Shown: positions 9,963-19,229, counted from the first letter of the stretch. The stretch: DNA of 64,000 bases from Bacillota bacterium (GCA_009711785.1 VENA01000008.1:84591-148590); one strand, 5' to 3'. The notes: generated by a model from the sequence alone, not told the origin. Numbers and translations are program-made.

Positions 9963-10832
9963 CTAACCCTTTACTGCACCTGATGTAAGACCAGCGATAA
10001 TACGTTTTTGAAAAATTAGTACTAATAACACAACTGGTATAGTTACAAATACAGCTGCCGCCATTGTCTCACCAAATGGCTCTTGTCTAGCTACTACACC
10101 TGTAAAATAGTTTATAGCAACTGGGATAGTTCTTGCCTCTGGGTCAATTGATGTAAATGTTAAAGCAAATAAATACTCATTCCACGCTGCTATAAATGCA
10201 AGTAAACCTGTAGTAACTAATGCTGGTGCAGTTAATGGTAATAATATCAATCTAAAGGTCTGAAATGGTGTTGCACCATCGACCTGTGCTGACTCCATTA
10301 TTTCTTTAGGTAAATCTTTGAAAAACGATGTTAATACCCAAGTTGTAAATGGTAATGTAAAGAGCATATATGCTAAAATCATACTAAAAATAGCATCTAA
10401 TCCTAAAGTTGTAATTACAGCGTACAAACCTGTAAGTACTGTAACTTGGGGAAACATTGTCATTGCAAGTATCATATATAAAGCAGGTTTTCTTCCTCTA
10501 AACCTAAGCTTACCTAAAGCAAAGGCTGCAAAGGAACCTGTTACTAATGCTAGTAAAGTTGTTGCTGTTGCAACAATAGTACTATTAACTATTCCCCTTA
10601 GAAACTCACCATTTTGAAATATTGCTTTATAATTTCCTAAAAATACTGAGATTTCCATTGTATCTGGGTCCCTTGGTACAAATGTACCAGGTGTCATTTG
10701 TAATTGTGCTTGCGTTTTAAGCGATGAATTTACAGCCCAATAAAATGGAAATGCTAAATATATAATAATTACCGCAAGTAGTAACCAAAATCCTATCTTT
10801 TTTAAACCAATCTTTGCAATTTTAGTTTGCAT
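9963..10832 (-). CDS. ABC sugar permease, MalG type
   Basis: Integral membrane permease of about 289 residues with six hydrophobic segments. The cytoplasmic EAA loop ESAQVDGATPFQTF near residue 190 docks the ATPase. The N-terminus (FWLLLAVIIIYLAFPFYWAVNSSLK) is typical of the MalG half. The ATG at 10832 is chosen because GGGGGTGG precedes it; it overlaps the end of the MalF gene by 11 bases, showing tight coupling. An in-frame start at 10877 would lie deep inside malF. Confidence 0.92.
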   Translation of the reverse strand: MQTKIAKIGLKKIGFWLLLAVIIIYLAFPFYWAVNSSLKTQAQLQMTPGTFVPRDPDTMEISVFLGNYKAIFQNGEFLRGIVNSTIVATATTLLALVTGSFAAFALGKLRFRGRKPALYMILAMTMFPQVTVLTGLYAVITTLGLDAIFSMILAYMLFTLPFTTWVLTSFFKDLPKEIMESAQVDGATPFQTFRLILLPLTAPALVTTGLLAFIAAWNEYLFALTFTSIDPEARTIPVAINYFTGVVARQEPFGETMAAAVFVTIPVVLLVLIFQKRIIAGLTSGAVKG

Positions 10833-11889
10833 TCTGATCCACCCCCAGTAGTCTAATATAAGACACTGCGAAAACAAATATTAAAACAAATATAACAACA
10901 CCTATAGATGATGCCATTCCCATCTCTCTACTTTTTATTAACTGAAAGTAGTTATATGATGCTAGTGAGTATTTCTTACTAGATAAAAGTACTTGAAAGA
11001 CGTCAAATACTCTTAAAGCGTCTAAAGTACGGAATATTAATGCGACAGCCAAAGATGGCTTTAATAATGGTAACGTTATTGTAAAGAATTGTTTAACCTT
11101 GCCTGCTCCATCTATTCTAGCCGCTTCGTATAGATTTTCAGGAATTAATTGTAATCCTGCTAATATTAATAGCGCCATAAATGGTGCAGTTTTCCAAACA
11201 TCCACCGCTATCATAGAAGGTAGTTGAAGACTATCCTTACTTAAGAAAGCAATTTGACCGTCTGCTAAATTAAACTTATCTAATAAAATATTAAAAAATC
11301 CTGTTCTATTTGAATTTAACATCCATTCCCACATTCTAGCTGATACAACTGTAATAACTGCCCAAGGTATTAACATTACAGCTCTCATTGCACCTCTACC
11401 TTTAAAGTTACTGTTTACAACTAAAGCAATTATCATACCAATTACTGTCTCTAGAAAAACCGATATAATTGTAAAGGTTAGTGTATTACCAAGTGCACTT
11501 ATAAAGTAAGGATCCGTTGCACCTAAAACGTAACGTTTTCCAAATATATTAAATACTTTGAATTCCTTATATCTAACTGGTTCTCTAGGTAACACATCAA
11601 TGGGTCGTTCATACACCGGCTCATTTGTTTCAGGATCAATTTTTTGCTCGCCATTTTCATTTAATATAGGCTCTAGTTCCTCTATATTTAGACTCAATAA
11701 TTTTTTATAATTATCAAAGCCTACAAAATGTGTTTCGTTTGAACTTGCAAATTCTTTATCAGTAAAACTAGTATAAAAAACCTGTCCCAACGGATAAAAA
11801 GCAATTAATATTAAAATAATCAAAGTTGGTAACAATAGTTTATATGCCAGCTTTTGTTCCTTTTTTGCTAAGTCTGACATTTTTTTCAT
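10822..11889 (-). CDS. ABC sugar permease, MalF type
   Basis: First gene of the sugar operon. The 355-residue inner-membrane permease begins with a cytoplasmic helix and TM1 (LLLPTLIILILIAFYPLG). A polar insert of about 60 residues containing ENGEQKIDPETNEP lies between TM1 and TM2, then the permease core with EAA loop EAARIDGAGKVKQFF. Start ATG follows AAGGGGG. It forms the importer with the MalG-type protein and the lipoprotein downstream. Transcription probably starts about 270 bases upstream at the consensus promoter at 12170-12198. Confidence 0.92.
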   Translation of the reverse strand: MKKMSDLAKKEQKLAYKLLLPTLIILILIAFYPLGQVFYTSFTDKEFASSNETHFVGFDNYKKLLSLNIEELEPILNENGEQKIDPETNEPVYERPIDVLPREPVRYKEFKVFNIFGKRYVLGATDPYFISALGNTLTFTIISVFLETVIGMIIALVVNSNFKGRGAMRAVMLIPWAVITVVSARMWEWMLNSNRTGFFNILLDKFNLADGQIAFLSKDSLQLPSMIAVDVWKTAPFMALLILAGLQLIPENLYEAARIDGAGKVKQFFTITLPLLKPSLAVALIFRTLDALRVFDVFQVLLSSKKYSLASYNYFQLIKSREMGMASSIGVVIFVLIFVFAVSYIRLLGVDQNAN

Positions 11890-12098
11890 TACTTTTCCCC
11901 CTTGTATAATATAATTTAAAGATTAAATTTAAAGGGCGCGGCAATTGTCAGTATATTCTGTGAATTCAATATATAGCACCCTTCTTCAGTTTATTTGATC
12001 TAAACCCCCTTTTTATTAAATGAATATGTACAAACTAACCTTTACAAAAATATTTACCCGACATAAATAAATATTAAAAGGAAAGATTAAAATTTTTG

Positions 12099-12114
12099 AG
12101 GAAACCGGTTTCCT
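12099..12114. promoter_or_regulatory. LacI-type operator palindrome
   Basis: AGGAAACCGGTTTCCT is a perfect 16-bp palindrome with the central CG of LacI-family operators. It lies about 50 bases downstream of the predicted start of transcription of the sugar operon, so the bound regulator would act as a roadblock. The regulator at 4999-6006 is the obvious ligand. Confidence 0.8.
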
Positions 12115-12169
12115 ATTAAGTAAAAAAATATATCCCCGTGAAAATGTATTTTATAATCTCTTTAACCTT

Positions 12170-12198
12170 ATTATATTTTAACTTATTTTTTATGTCAA
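12170..12198 (-). promoter_or_regulatory. Consensus sigma-A promoter of the sugar operon
   Basis: On the minus strand TTGACA (12198-12193), a 17-base spacer and TATAAT (12175-12170) match the vegetative consensus exactly. Such a strong promoter needs repression, which the operator at 12099-12114 can supply. The 352 bases between the MalF-type gene and the YitT gene hold only this promoter, the operator, a long untranslated leader and the YitT terminator. Confidence 0.85.
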
Positions 12199-12220
12199 GA
12201 TTAGTTCAAATAATAAAATA

Positions 12221-12241
12221 GGTAGGAGTATCACTCCTACC
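12221..12241 (-). terminator. Terminator of the YitT-family gene
   Basis: Perfect 9-bp stem GGTAGGAGT/ACTCCTACC with a 3-base loop directly after the stop codon, followed on the minus strand by TATTTTATTATTT. Confidence 0.75.
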
Positions 12242-13138
12242 CTATATACCTATATTTTTAAATCCTCTACCCTTTACTTCTTCAGTATCATTTATAGTAA
12301 TAAAGGCATTAGAATCAACTTCTTCAACTATATCTTTTAATTTACCCACTTGTGTTGACATTACAGTACAATAAATAATTTTTTTATTATCGTTACTATA
12401 CGCCCCTTCTCCATTTAAAAATGTAGCGCCTCGTTTAAGTTTATTAATTATAACATTAGCCATTTCTTGAGGTTTTTCTGATATTATTATTACTGTCTTT
12501 TTAGTATCTAAACCTGTTTGGACTTTATCTACCAACTGATAAGAAATATAGAGTCCTAACATAGTATAAAGAGCTAATCTTACACCAAATAATATTGATG
12601 AAAAGCCAATTATTACTATATTAACTCCTAATAAAGCTGTTCCGATATTAATATTGAACTTTTTCTTAACCACAGCTGCAATTATATCAAAGCCACCTTG
12701 GGATGATTTATTACGAAATAATAATCCCATTCCTACTCCATTTAAAACTCCACCTAGCATAGATTCTAGTAATAAATCATTAATTTGTATATACTTATAA
12801 ACATCCTCTGTTGCACTTAATAAAAATGACATTGAAACCATTGCAACGAAACTATAAATAACAAATTTCTTATCAATTACTCTTAGACCTACTATAAAAA
12901 TAGGAATGTTTAATAAAAAAACTAATAAACCAGTTGGTAAATCCGTTAAATAATGAATCATTATGGCTAAACCACCTGCACCGCCGCTTAATAAATTGTT
13001 TGGTATGAAAAAACCATTAAAAGCCACCGAACATAAAAATACACTTAATACTATTGTAGCTAATTTTGTTAATACCTTAATAACTTCCTTCGAGTGTGGT
13101 AAATCTTCTGACTTTAAGCTTGCTCCCTTTGCGAGCAC
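12242..13138 (-). CDS. YitT-family membrane protein (DUF161/DUF2179)
   Basis: About 298 residues with five or six hydrophobic segments (first about 25-50) and a soluble C-terminal alpha/beta domain from about 215 (TVIIISEKPQEMANVIINKL) of the DUF2179 type. FFIPNNLLSGGAGGLA and KSSQGGFDIIA are the family Gly-rich signatures. Function is not established; YitT proteins are often discussed as transporters. The GTG at 13138 lies nine bases after AGAGG and is preferred to the TTG at 13147, which is too close. It has its own promoter and terminator. Confidence 0.88.
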   Translation of the reverse strand: MLAKGASLKSEDLPHSKEVIKVLTKLATIVLSVFLCSVAFNGFFIPNNLLSGGAGGLAIMIHYLTDLPTGLLVFLLNIPIFIVGLRVIDKKFVIYSFVAMVSMSFLLSATEDVYKYIQINDLLLESMLGGVLNGVGMGLLFRNKSSQGGFDIIAAVVKKKFNINIGTALLGVNIVIIGFSSILFGVRLALYTMLGLYISYQLVDKVQTGLDTKKTVIIISEKPQEMANVIINKLKRGATFLNGEGAYSNDNKKIIYCTVMSTQVGKLKDIVEEVDSNAFITINDTEEVKGRGFKNIGI

Positions 13139-13189
13139 CTTTAACAACCTCTTTTCTTATTCAGGATTTACATCCTTTATTTCACACTC

Positions 13190-13218
13190 ATTATATAGTC
13201 TCTGTTATTACATTTCAA
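13190..13218 (-). promoter_or_regulatory. Sigma-A promoter of the YitT-family gene
   Basis: TTGAAA (13218-13213), 17-base spacer, TATAAT (13195-13190) on the minus strand, about 50 bases before the start codon. Confidence 0.75.
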
Positions 13219-13319
13219 TAGTAAATAAGAATTGTTTTGTTAAAATAAATTAACATTCTTTTAACCTAATTATTATTGACTTTTCCTTTTCGTTATGTTC
13301 TAATGTATAGTTTAAGCTA

Positions 13320-13706
13320 CTAAATTCTTTTTTCCTGAGGATTTTCTTTATCTGTTGTATCAATAATTTTATTTTTATCATCAACAAAAACTACCTTAGG
13401 TTTAAAATTATTTATTTCGTTTTTATTAATCCAACAATAAGATATTATTATAACCTTATCACCTGGTTGTACTAACCTGGCAGCTGCACCATTTAAACAA
13501 ATATCTCCACTATTTATTTTACCCTTAATAACGTATGTTTCTAACCTTTTTCCGTTATTTAAATTTACTATTTGTACTTTTTCATTTTCAACTATACCTG
13601 AAGCATTCATTAAATTTTCATCTATTGTAATACTACCAACATAATTTAAATCTGCTTCAGTCACAGTAGCTCTGTGTATTTTTCCTTTAAACATATTAAT
13701 CATCAT
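13320..13706 (-). CDS. panD: Aspartate 1-decarboxylase PanD
   Basis: Pyruvoyl-dependent enzyme making beta-alanine for pantothenate. The proenzyme self-cleaves at Gly24-Ser25 in [20 protein letters not shown] at the start and [12 protein letters not shown] in the core are family-specific. 128 residues is normal. The start overlaps the panC stop by four bases (ATGA) and GGAGGT is six bases upstream; the next Met is an equally possible start. The last gene of the pantothenate operon. Confidence 0.96.
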   Translation of the reverse strand: MMINMFKGKIHRATVTEADLNYVGSITIDENLMNASGIVENEKVQIVNLNNGKRLETYVIKGKINSGDICLNGAAARLVQPGDKVIIISYCWINKNEINNFKPKVVFVDDKNKIIDTTDKENPQEKRI

Positions 13707-14560
13707 TTTTTTACCTCCAAGATAATATTATCTAGTAGTCTAGCTTTACCTATAAATACAGCAACTGCTATAATAATTTCACCCTTTATAATCTTTACAT
13801 CTTTAAATGTATTAATATCTAGTATTTCAACATAGTCAATTTTTGCACTAGGGTTAGCGTTTATATCTTTTATGATCTTACTTTTAATTTTATTAATATT
13901 TCTTTCCCCTTTTTCTATCTTACTTTTAGCAAAATTTAATGACTTTGATATAGATAGAGCTTCTTTTCTTTCACTGTTAGTAAGATAAACATTTCTAGAA
14001 CTTATTGCTAACCCATCAGTATCTCTTATAATAGGACAAGGAATTATTTCTATAGAAAGGTTTAAATCTTTAACCATTCTTTTTATTACAAATACCTGTT
14101 GAGCATCTTTAAGTCCAAAATATGCTCTATTAGGTCTTACTATATTAAATAGTTTTAACACAACAGTACTAACACCTCTAAAATGACCTGGTCTACTTTT
14201 TCCACAAAGTTTATCGGTTATTTCTTTAACTTCTACTGTTGTATTAAATCCTTCAGGATACATATCTTTATCACTAGGAGTAAAAACATAATCAGTCATA
14301 TCTTTTATTAGGTTAATGTCCCTTTCTAAATCCCTAGGATATTTATCTAAATCTTCTCCCTCTCCAAATTGTGTAGGATTTACAAATATACTTACAACAA
14401 CAATATCATTATCTTTTCTTGCTTTTTTAATTAAAGATAAATGTCCCTTGTGAAGATATCCCATTGTAGGTACTAATCCCACTGTATTACCTGTTTTTTT
14501 GACTTCTTTTAGTAATGATTTCATCTTTTTTATATTATTTATAACTTGCAAATTAATCAC
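13703..14560 (-). CDS. panC: Pantothenate synthetase PanC
   Basis: ATP-dependent ligation of pantoate and beta-alanine. Length 285. [11 protein letters not shown] carries the HxGH nucleotide-binding motif, [16 protein letters not shown] binds pantoate, and ISSRNVYL is the KMSKS-equivalent. It lies 3 bases after panB and overlaps panD. Confidence 0.97.
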   Translation of the reverse strand: MINLQVINNIKKMKSLLKEVKKTGNTVGLVPTMGYLHKGHLSLIKKARKDNDIVVVSIFVNPTQFGEGEDLDKYPRDLERDINLIKDMTDYVFTPSDKDMYPEGFNTTVEVKEITDKLCGKSRPGHFRGVSTVVLKLFNIVRPNRAYFGLKDAQQVFVIKRMVKDLNLSIEIIPCPIIRDTDGLAISSRNVYLTNSERKEALSISKSLNFAKSKIEKGERNINKIKSKIIKDINANPSAKIDYVEILDINTFKDVKIIKGEIIIAVAVFIGKARLLDNIILEVKK

Positions 14561-14563
14561 CTT

Positions 14564-15403
14564 CTATTTTTTATCTTTAAGCTCATTAATTACTTCTTCT
14601 TTTATACTAAAAGTATGTTCTTTTCTTGGAAACTCCCCATTTCCTACTTCTTTTATATAAGTTTTAACAGCATCTGAAATGTCTTTAGCTATATTTTTAT
14701 ATTTCTTTACAAATTTAGGGGTAAAATCACTATACATACCTAACATATCTTGAGTTACTAATACTTGTCCATCACAACCATTTCCTGCTCCTATACCTAT
14801 AGTAGGAATAGATACTTCCTTAGAAATTAATTTTGCAAGTTTATAAGGCACCGCTTCTAAGACTATGGCAAATACTCCTTTTTGTTCTAAAAGTTTAGCA
14901 TCTTCAATAATCTTCTTTGCTCCTTTAATATCTTTACCCTGTACCTTAAAACCCCCAAATACATTTACAGATTGGGGTGTTAATCCTAAATGTCCACACA
15001 CTGGTATCTGTGCCTTTACTAAAGCCTCTATTTTATCAGCTACTTCTTTACCACCTTCTAATTTTACTGCATGGGCATTACCACTTTGTATTAATTTCCC
15101 TGCATTTTTAATTGTTTCATAAGTATCTAAATGATATGTTAAAAACGGCATATCAGCTATAATTAATGCATTTTTTGCTCCCCTTGAAACAGCCTTAGTA
15201 TGATGTAGTATATCATCTAATGTAACTTGTAAAGTATTTTCATAACCAAGCATTACCATACCTAGAGAATCCCCAACTAATAAACAATTAACACCTGCAT
15301 TATCTAATAACTTAGCAGTAGAATAATCATAAGCTGTTAACATTGTTATTTTTTTATTTTCCTTTTTTAATTTCATTATACTTGTAACTGTGTTTTTACC
15401 CAT
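14564..15403 (-). CDS. panB: Ketopantoate hydroxymethyltransferase PanB
   Basis: Transfers a hydroxymethyl group from methylene-THF to 2-ketoisovalerate. Length 279, TIM barrel. [17 protein letters not shown] and [13 protein letters not shown] (metal-binding Asp) at the N-terminus, [14 protein letters not shown] in the middle. Its substrate 2-ketoisovalerate is also the substrate type of the ferredoxin oxidoreductase encoded next door, so the two operons draw on one pool. Confidence 0.97.
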   Translation of the reverse strand: MGKNTVTSIMKLKKENKKITMLTAYDYSTAKLLDNAGVNCLLVGDSLGMVMLGYENTLQVTLDDILHHTKAVSRGAKNALIIADMPFLTYHLDTYETIKNAGKLIQSGNAHAVKLEGGKEVADKIEALVKAQIPVCGHLGLTPQSVNVFGGFKVQGKDIKGAKKIIEDAKLLEQKGVFAIVLEAVPYKLAKLISKEVSIPTIGIGAGNGCDGQVLVTQDMLGMYSDFTPKFVKKYKNIAKDISDAVKTYIKEVGNGEFPRKEHTFSIKEEVINELKDKK

Positions 15404-15407
15404 TACT

Positions 15408-16256
15408 CTACACCTCTTTTAGGATATTTTTTAATTCATTAGAAAATTTTTCATCACCTGTTAGTTTTAAAGTTTCTAAACCTAAAACCTTATATGTTTT
15501 TAGTAATTCAGGAGATTCCTTTTTAATGCTTTCAATATGTTTTTTTATAGTATCTAAATCTCCTCTTTTTATAGGACCTGTTAATGCTTTTTTAGTACCT
15601 AACTTTCTTACATTTTCAAGAGTTACTGAAATAAGTGGATAAAAGGCCTCATTAGCCTCCTTTTTATCTATACCTATTTCTTCAAGATAGCTAAAACCAT
15701 AATCTAATAATGTTACTAGATAATTTGAAAGTACACACGCTGAAGCATGATAGATAGGCTTTTTTTCACTATCTATTAAAAAGTACTTATTATCTAACTT
15801 TTTTAACATATCTTTTATAACTTCCTTTTTTTCATCATCCCCTTCTAAACTAAAAACAGTTTCAGATAATTTCTTAACGGAGGTTTTTATATCTGCGAAA
15901 GATTGTAAAGGATGTAAACTATAAACATAACCTCCTTTATCCTTTATATCCCTTAGTATGCTACTAGATAATGCTCCACTCATATGGATGAATATTTTAT
16001 TTAAACTTAAATTTAACCCTGCTATGGTTTTAGAAGTTTCTTTAATTACATCATCTGGAGTTGTTATAAAAATTATGTCACTCTCTTTAACTAAAAAATT
16101 TATATCGTTAAATGCTTTTCCTTTAACTAATTTAGCTCCTTTTAAAGAAGAACTAAAACTTTTACTAAAGTATCCTTTCACTTTAAAACCTTTATCATAT
16201 AAATATTTACCAAAGGCACACCCTACTTTTCCAGCACCAATAAAACCAATGTTCAA
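15408..16256 (-). CDS. Rossmann/DUF2520 protein, probable PanG-type ketopantoate reductase
   Basis: N-terminal NAD(P)-binding fold ([11 protein letters not shown] at the start) and C-terminal helical DUF2520 domain, about 282 residues. It is the first gene of the pan operon, and no PanE-type reductase is in the operon. A Rossmann ketopantoate reductase called PanG has been reported in Francisella, with relatives in Firmicutes; I infer the same role here. The start chosen is TTG at 16256, six bases after GAAGGTG. A longer frame up to 16313 would translate the terminator U run at 16280-16287, so it is rejected. Confidence 0.75.
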   Translation of the reverse strand: MNIGFIGAGKVGCAFGKYLYDKGFKVKGYFSKSFSSSLKGAKLVKGKAFNDINFLVKESDIIFITTPDDVIKETSKTIAGLNLSLNKIFIHMSGALSSSILRDIKDKGGYVYSLHPLQSFADIKTSVKKLSETVFSLEGDDEKKEVIKDMLKKLDNKYFLIDSEKKPIYHASACVLSNYLVTLLDYGFSYLEEIGIDKKEANEAFYPLISVTLENVRKLGTKKALTGPIKRGDLDTIKKHIESIKKESPELLKTYKVLGLETLKLTGDEKFSNELKNILKEV

Positions 16257-16437
16257 TATTTTCACCTTCTTTATAGAATAAAAAAAACCTTTTTGTGACA
16301 TGACAAAAGACACAAAAAGGGTATAGTAATCCTTTCAAATAAACGTATTTTTTGTCTCTGTCCATAGCAGTGGTTCAGAGCAATATTTTTATTATTTAAG
16401 TTTAATTAAAGGTATAGCTCCCTAAGGGATACCATCC
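16257..16437 (-). ncRNA. 5' leader of the pantothenate operon with transcription attenuator
   Basis: About 180 untranslated bases between the predicted start of transcription and the first pan gene. It holds a first hairpin around GGTATCCCTTAGGGAGC, a middle segment GAACCACTGCTATGG inside CTCTG/CAGAG arms, and the terminator stem at 16288-16320. The architecture is that of a riboswitch or other attenuator. The pan motif RNA known upstream of panB genes is a candidate, but I cannot confirm its consensus from memory. Confidence 0.6.
16288..16320 (-). terminator. Premature terminator in the pan leader
   Basis: Perfect 10-bp stem CCTTTTTGTG/CACAAAAAGG with a 13-base loop, followed on the minus strand by U8, about 25 bases before the start codon of the first pan gene. 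It stands between promoter and genes, so it must be regulated. Confidence 0.8.
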
Positions 16438-16443
16438 AATTTA

Positions 16444-16472
16444 ATTTTACCACAACCCCCTTAATAAAGCAA
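16444..16472 (-). promoter_or_regulatory. Promoter of the pantothenate operon
   Basis: TTGCTT (16472-16467), 17-base spacer, TAAAAT (16449-16444) on the minus strand. It sets the leader start near 16437. Confidence 0.6.
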
Positions 16473-16500
16473 TTTCAAAGACTTTTCTCCCATTAAAAAA

Positions 16501-16520
16501 ACCCCTTCAAGTGAAGGGGT
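16501..16520. terminator. Bidirectional terminator after the oxidoreductase operon
   Basis: 8-bp stem ACCCCTTC/GAAGGGGT with a 4-base loop, flanked by A6 and T7 runs, 7 bases after the stop codon of the gamma-subunit gene. Confidence 0.9.
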
Positions 16521-16527
16521 TTTTTTA

Positions 16528-17064
16528 TTATTTAACTTGTTCTGCACCTTTAGCTAAAGCTTTTTCATTTAAAGGTATTAAATGAGCCTTTGATTCACCA
16601 AATACTTTCTTTAAAGCCTCAACCACTGATTCTACCTTTACAATTTTAGTTAACTCTAAGTAAGCTCCTAACATAACCATGTTAGCTACCTTAGCGTTTC
16701 CTAATTCCACTGCTATTTTATTAGCAGGAATATAATATACTTCTACGTCATCTCTATTAGCTTCTTCCTCTATAAGAGAACTGTTTATTAATAAATGTCC
16801 ATCTTTAACTACGTCATCTTCAAATTTATATAATGAAGGTAAATTCATTACTACTGCTGTTGTAGCCTCTGTAACTATAGGTGAACCTATAGGATCATCA
16901 GAAACCATTACATTACAGTTTGCAGTACCTCCACGCATTTCAGGTCCATAGGATGGTAACCATGATACGTGCTTATTTTCAATCATTCCAGCATATGTTA
17001 ATAATTGTCCCATTGACATAACACCTTGGCCACCAAATCCTGCTATGACTACTCTTTCTTGCAT
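16528..17064 (-). CDS. 2-oxoacid:ferredoxin oxidoreductase, gamma subunit
   Basis: 178-residue gamma domain (GFGGQGVMSMGQLL near the start, SYGPEMRGGTANC). It is the C-most gene of a four-subunit KorDABC/VOR-type enzyme, two bases after the beta gene. With ptb and buk in the same operon the enzyme most likely oxidises branched-chain 2-oxoacids (2-ketoisovalerate and relatives) to acyl-CoA, CO2 and reduced ferredoxin. Confidence 0.9.
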   Translation of the reverse strand: MQERVVIAGFGGQGVMSMGQLLTYAGMIENKHVSWLPSYGPEMRGGTANCNVMVSDDPIGSPIVTEATTAVVMNLPSLYKFEDDVVKDGHLLINSSLIEEEANRDDVEVYYIPANKIAVELGNAKVANMVMLGAYLELTKIVKVESVVEALKKVFGESKAHLIPLNEKALAKGAEQVK

Positions 17065-17065
17065 A

Positions 17066-17812
17066 TTACTCCACCTCCTTAGGTGTACGTAAATTTCCTA
17101 ATGGATAGTAAGGTAGCATATTTTCTTCTAACCATTTAAGTGATTCTAATGGAGTAAGTCCCCAGTTAGTTGGACAAGTAGATAATATTTCAACTATACC
17201 AAAACCTTCTCCTGATAATTGTAATTCAAAAGCTTTCTTGATAGCTTTTTTAGTCTTTCTTATATTTGCTGCATTATGAACTGAAGTCCTTTCAACAAAT
17301 TTAGCTCCATCTAACGTTGAAAGCATTTCAGAAACCTTAATAGGTTTACCAGTAAGCTTCTCATCTCTACCATAAGGAGATGTTGTTGCCTTTTGTCCTA
17401 TTAACGTAGTAGGTGCCATTTGTCCACCTGTCATACCATATATAGCATTATTAACGAAAATTGTTGTTATATTTTCTCCTCTAGCAGCTGCATGAACAAT
17501 TTCAGCAGCACCTATTGATGCTAAGTCTCCATCACCTTGATAAGTAAATACAACATTTTCAGGATTTACTCTCTTAACACCTGTAGCAACAGCTGGTGCT
17601 CTACCATGGGCTGCTTCATGCATGTCACAATTAAAGTAGTCATAAGCAAAAACTGAACATCCTACAGGCGCAACTCCAACAGCTTCACCTAATACATCTA
17701 GTTCTTCTAAAACTTCTCCTACTAATCTGTGTATTATACCATGGGTACAACCTGGACAGTAGTGAAAAGCCTTATCTGTTAAACCATTAGTTCTTTCAAA
17801 TACTTTAGCCAT
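17066..17812 (-). CDS. 2-oxoacid:ferredoxin oxidoreductase, beta (TPP) subunit
   Basis: 248 residues. HYCPGCTHGIIHRLVGE at the N-terminus and GDGDLASIGAAEIVHAAARG, the TPP/Mg site, near residue 95 with NAIYGMTGGQMAPTT after it. It shares one base with the end of the alpha gene. The pattern fits the VOR/KOR type rather than pyruvate oxidoreductase, which is usually a single long chain in clostridia. Confidence 0.93.
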   Translation of the reverse strand: MAKVFERTNGLTDKAFHYCPGCTHGIIHRLVGEVLEELDVLGEAVGVAPVGCSVFAYDYFNCDMHEAAHGRAPAVATGVKRVNPENVVFTYQGDGDLASIGAAEIVHAAARGENITTIFVNNAIYGMTGGQMAPTTLIGQKATTSPYGRDEKLTGKPIKVSEMLSTLDGAKFVERTSVHNAANIRKTKKAIKKAFELQLSGEGFGIVEILSTCPTNWGLTPLESLKWLEENMLPYYPLGNLRTPKEVE

Positions 17813-18873
17813 TACTTTTCACCCCCAGCAATCTTTCTTATCTCGTTTTCTATATCAGTTGGATTAGGAACCATTCCACCTGTTCTTCCGTGGAAATAAA
17901 CTGGTTTTTTGCCCTTAATTGCTATCTTAACATCATCTATCATTTGACCTGTACTCATTTCTACTGCTAATAATCCCTTAGTTTTATCTGTAATCTTCTC
18001 AAATGCGCTCTCAGGGAATGGCCATAATGTTATAGGTCTAATTAAACCTACCTTTAAACCATCTTCTTCACATTTTTTAATTGCATTTTTTACTATTCTT
18101 GAAGTAGTACCATATGCAACACATACAACGTCTGCATCTTCTACGTTATATTCTTCAAATCTAGTTTCATTTTTCTTTATTTCTTCATGCTTTCTTTCTA
18201 ATTTATGAACATGATCTTCTAATTCTTGTGGATCTATAAATAAAGAGTTTATAATATTTGGCTTTCTTTTTCCTTTAGTTCCTGTAGTTGCCCAAGTTTT
18301 TTCTGCTAAAGATCTCTCTTTAGGCTTTTTAAATTCTACAGGTTCCATCATCTGACCTATCATACCATCACCAACAACCATTACTGGTATTCTATATTGC
18401 TCAGCTACATCAAATGATTCCATAACTAAATCAACGGTTTCTTGTAAAGTTGATGGTGCATATACTACGTGTCTATAGTCACCATTTCCTCCACCTCTTG
18501 TTGCTTGGTAATAATCTGACTGTGCAGGTTGAATACCACCTAGTCCTGGACCTCCTCTTACTATGTTAACAATAACACATGGAAGCTCAGCTCCTGCTAT
18601 ATATGAAATTCCTTCCTGTTTTAATGCGATTCCTGGGCTTGATGATGAAGTCATTACTCTTGCTCCTGCTCCAGCTGCTCCATAAACCATGTTTATTGCA
18701 GCAACTTCACTTTCAGCTTGTAAAAATACTCCATCTACCTTTGGCAATTCTCTAGACATATATTCTGGTATTTCATTCTGTGGTGTGATTGGATAACCAA
18801 AGAAATAGTGACAACCAGCTTTTATTGCAGCTGCACCAATAGCTTCATTACCTTTCATTAACACTTTAGCCAT
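17812..18873 (-). CDS. 2-oxoacid:ferredoxin oxidoreductase, alpha subunit
   Basis: 353 residues: pyrimidine-binding domain with GYPITPQNEIPEYMSREL at the N-terminus, the core with QAESEVAAINM and SSSPGIALKQEGISY, and a C-terminal transketolase-like domain. Ribosome binding site AGGAGGG. Second gene after the ferredoxin subunit. Confidence 0.93.
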   Translation of the reverse strand: MAKVLMKGNEAIGAAAIKAGCHYFFGYPITPQNEIPEYMSRELPKVDGVFLQAESEVAAINMVYGAAGAGARVMTSSSSPGIALKQEGISYIAGAELPCVIVNIVRGGPGLGGIQPAQSDYYQATRGGGNGDYRHVVYAPSTLQETVDLVMESFDVAEQYRIPVMVVGDGMIGQMMEPVEFKKPKERSLAEKTWATTGTKGKRKPNIINSLFIDPQELEDHVHKLERKHEEIKKNETRFEEYNVEDADVVCVAYGTTSRIVKNAIKKCEEDGLKVGLIRPITLWPFPESAFEKITDKTKGLLAVEMSTGQMIDDVKIAIKGKKPVYFHGRTGGMVPNPTDIENEIRKIAGGEK

Positions 18874-18889
18874 TATTTTTTCCCTCCTA

Positions 18890-19120
18890 TTATTTTTCTA
18901 TTATTCTTTCGACTTCTATAACAGTATCTGGACAAATTGTTGCGCAGTTAGCACATCCTATACATTTATCCATTTCATGGACTGTTGCTGGATGATAACC
19001 TTTTACATTTATTTTTTCTTTATTCATAACTACAATGTTTACAGGACATGCTGTTGTACATAATTCACAACCTTTACATAAATCCTCTTTAAAAGTAACC
19101 TTACCTTTAGCTTTAGCCAT
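18890..19120 (-). CDS. 2-oxoacid:ferredoxin oxidoreductase, delta (2x[4Fe-4S]) subunit
   Basis: 76-residue polyferredoxin with two CxxCxxCxxxCP clusters (CKGCELCTTACP and CIGCANCATICP), the electron exit of the complex. Strong AAGGAGG start. Between it and the upstream P-loop gene lies a long inverted repeat (19155-19216). Confidence 0.93.
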   Translation of the reverse strand: MAKAKGKVTFKEDLCKGCELCTTACPVNIVVMNKEKINVKGYHPATVHEMDKCIGCANCATICPDTVIEVERIIEK

Positions 19121-19154
19121 TTTATACCCTCCTTATATGTTTTTATAAGAACAC

Positions 19155-19216
19155 ACTGGGTGCTTAAGCACTAGACACCTATTTTATTTTTAGTGCCTAA
19201 AACTTAAGCACCCAGT
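19155..19216. repeat. Palindromic intergenic repeat A
   Basis: Perfect 14-bp inverted arms ACTGGGTGCTTAAG (19155-19168) and CTTAAGCACCCAGT (19203-19216), with a second nested pairing GCACTA/TAGTGC inside. No U tract, so not an ordinary terminator. It fills most of the gap between the P-loop gene and the ferredoxin subunit. Confidence 0.65.
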
Positions 19217-19229
19217 AAATAAACATTAT

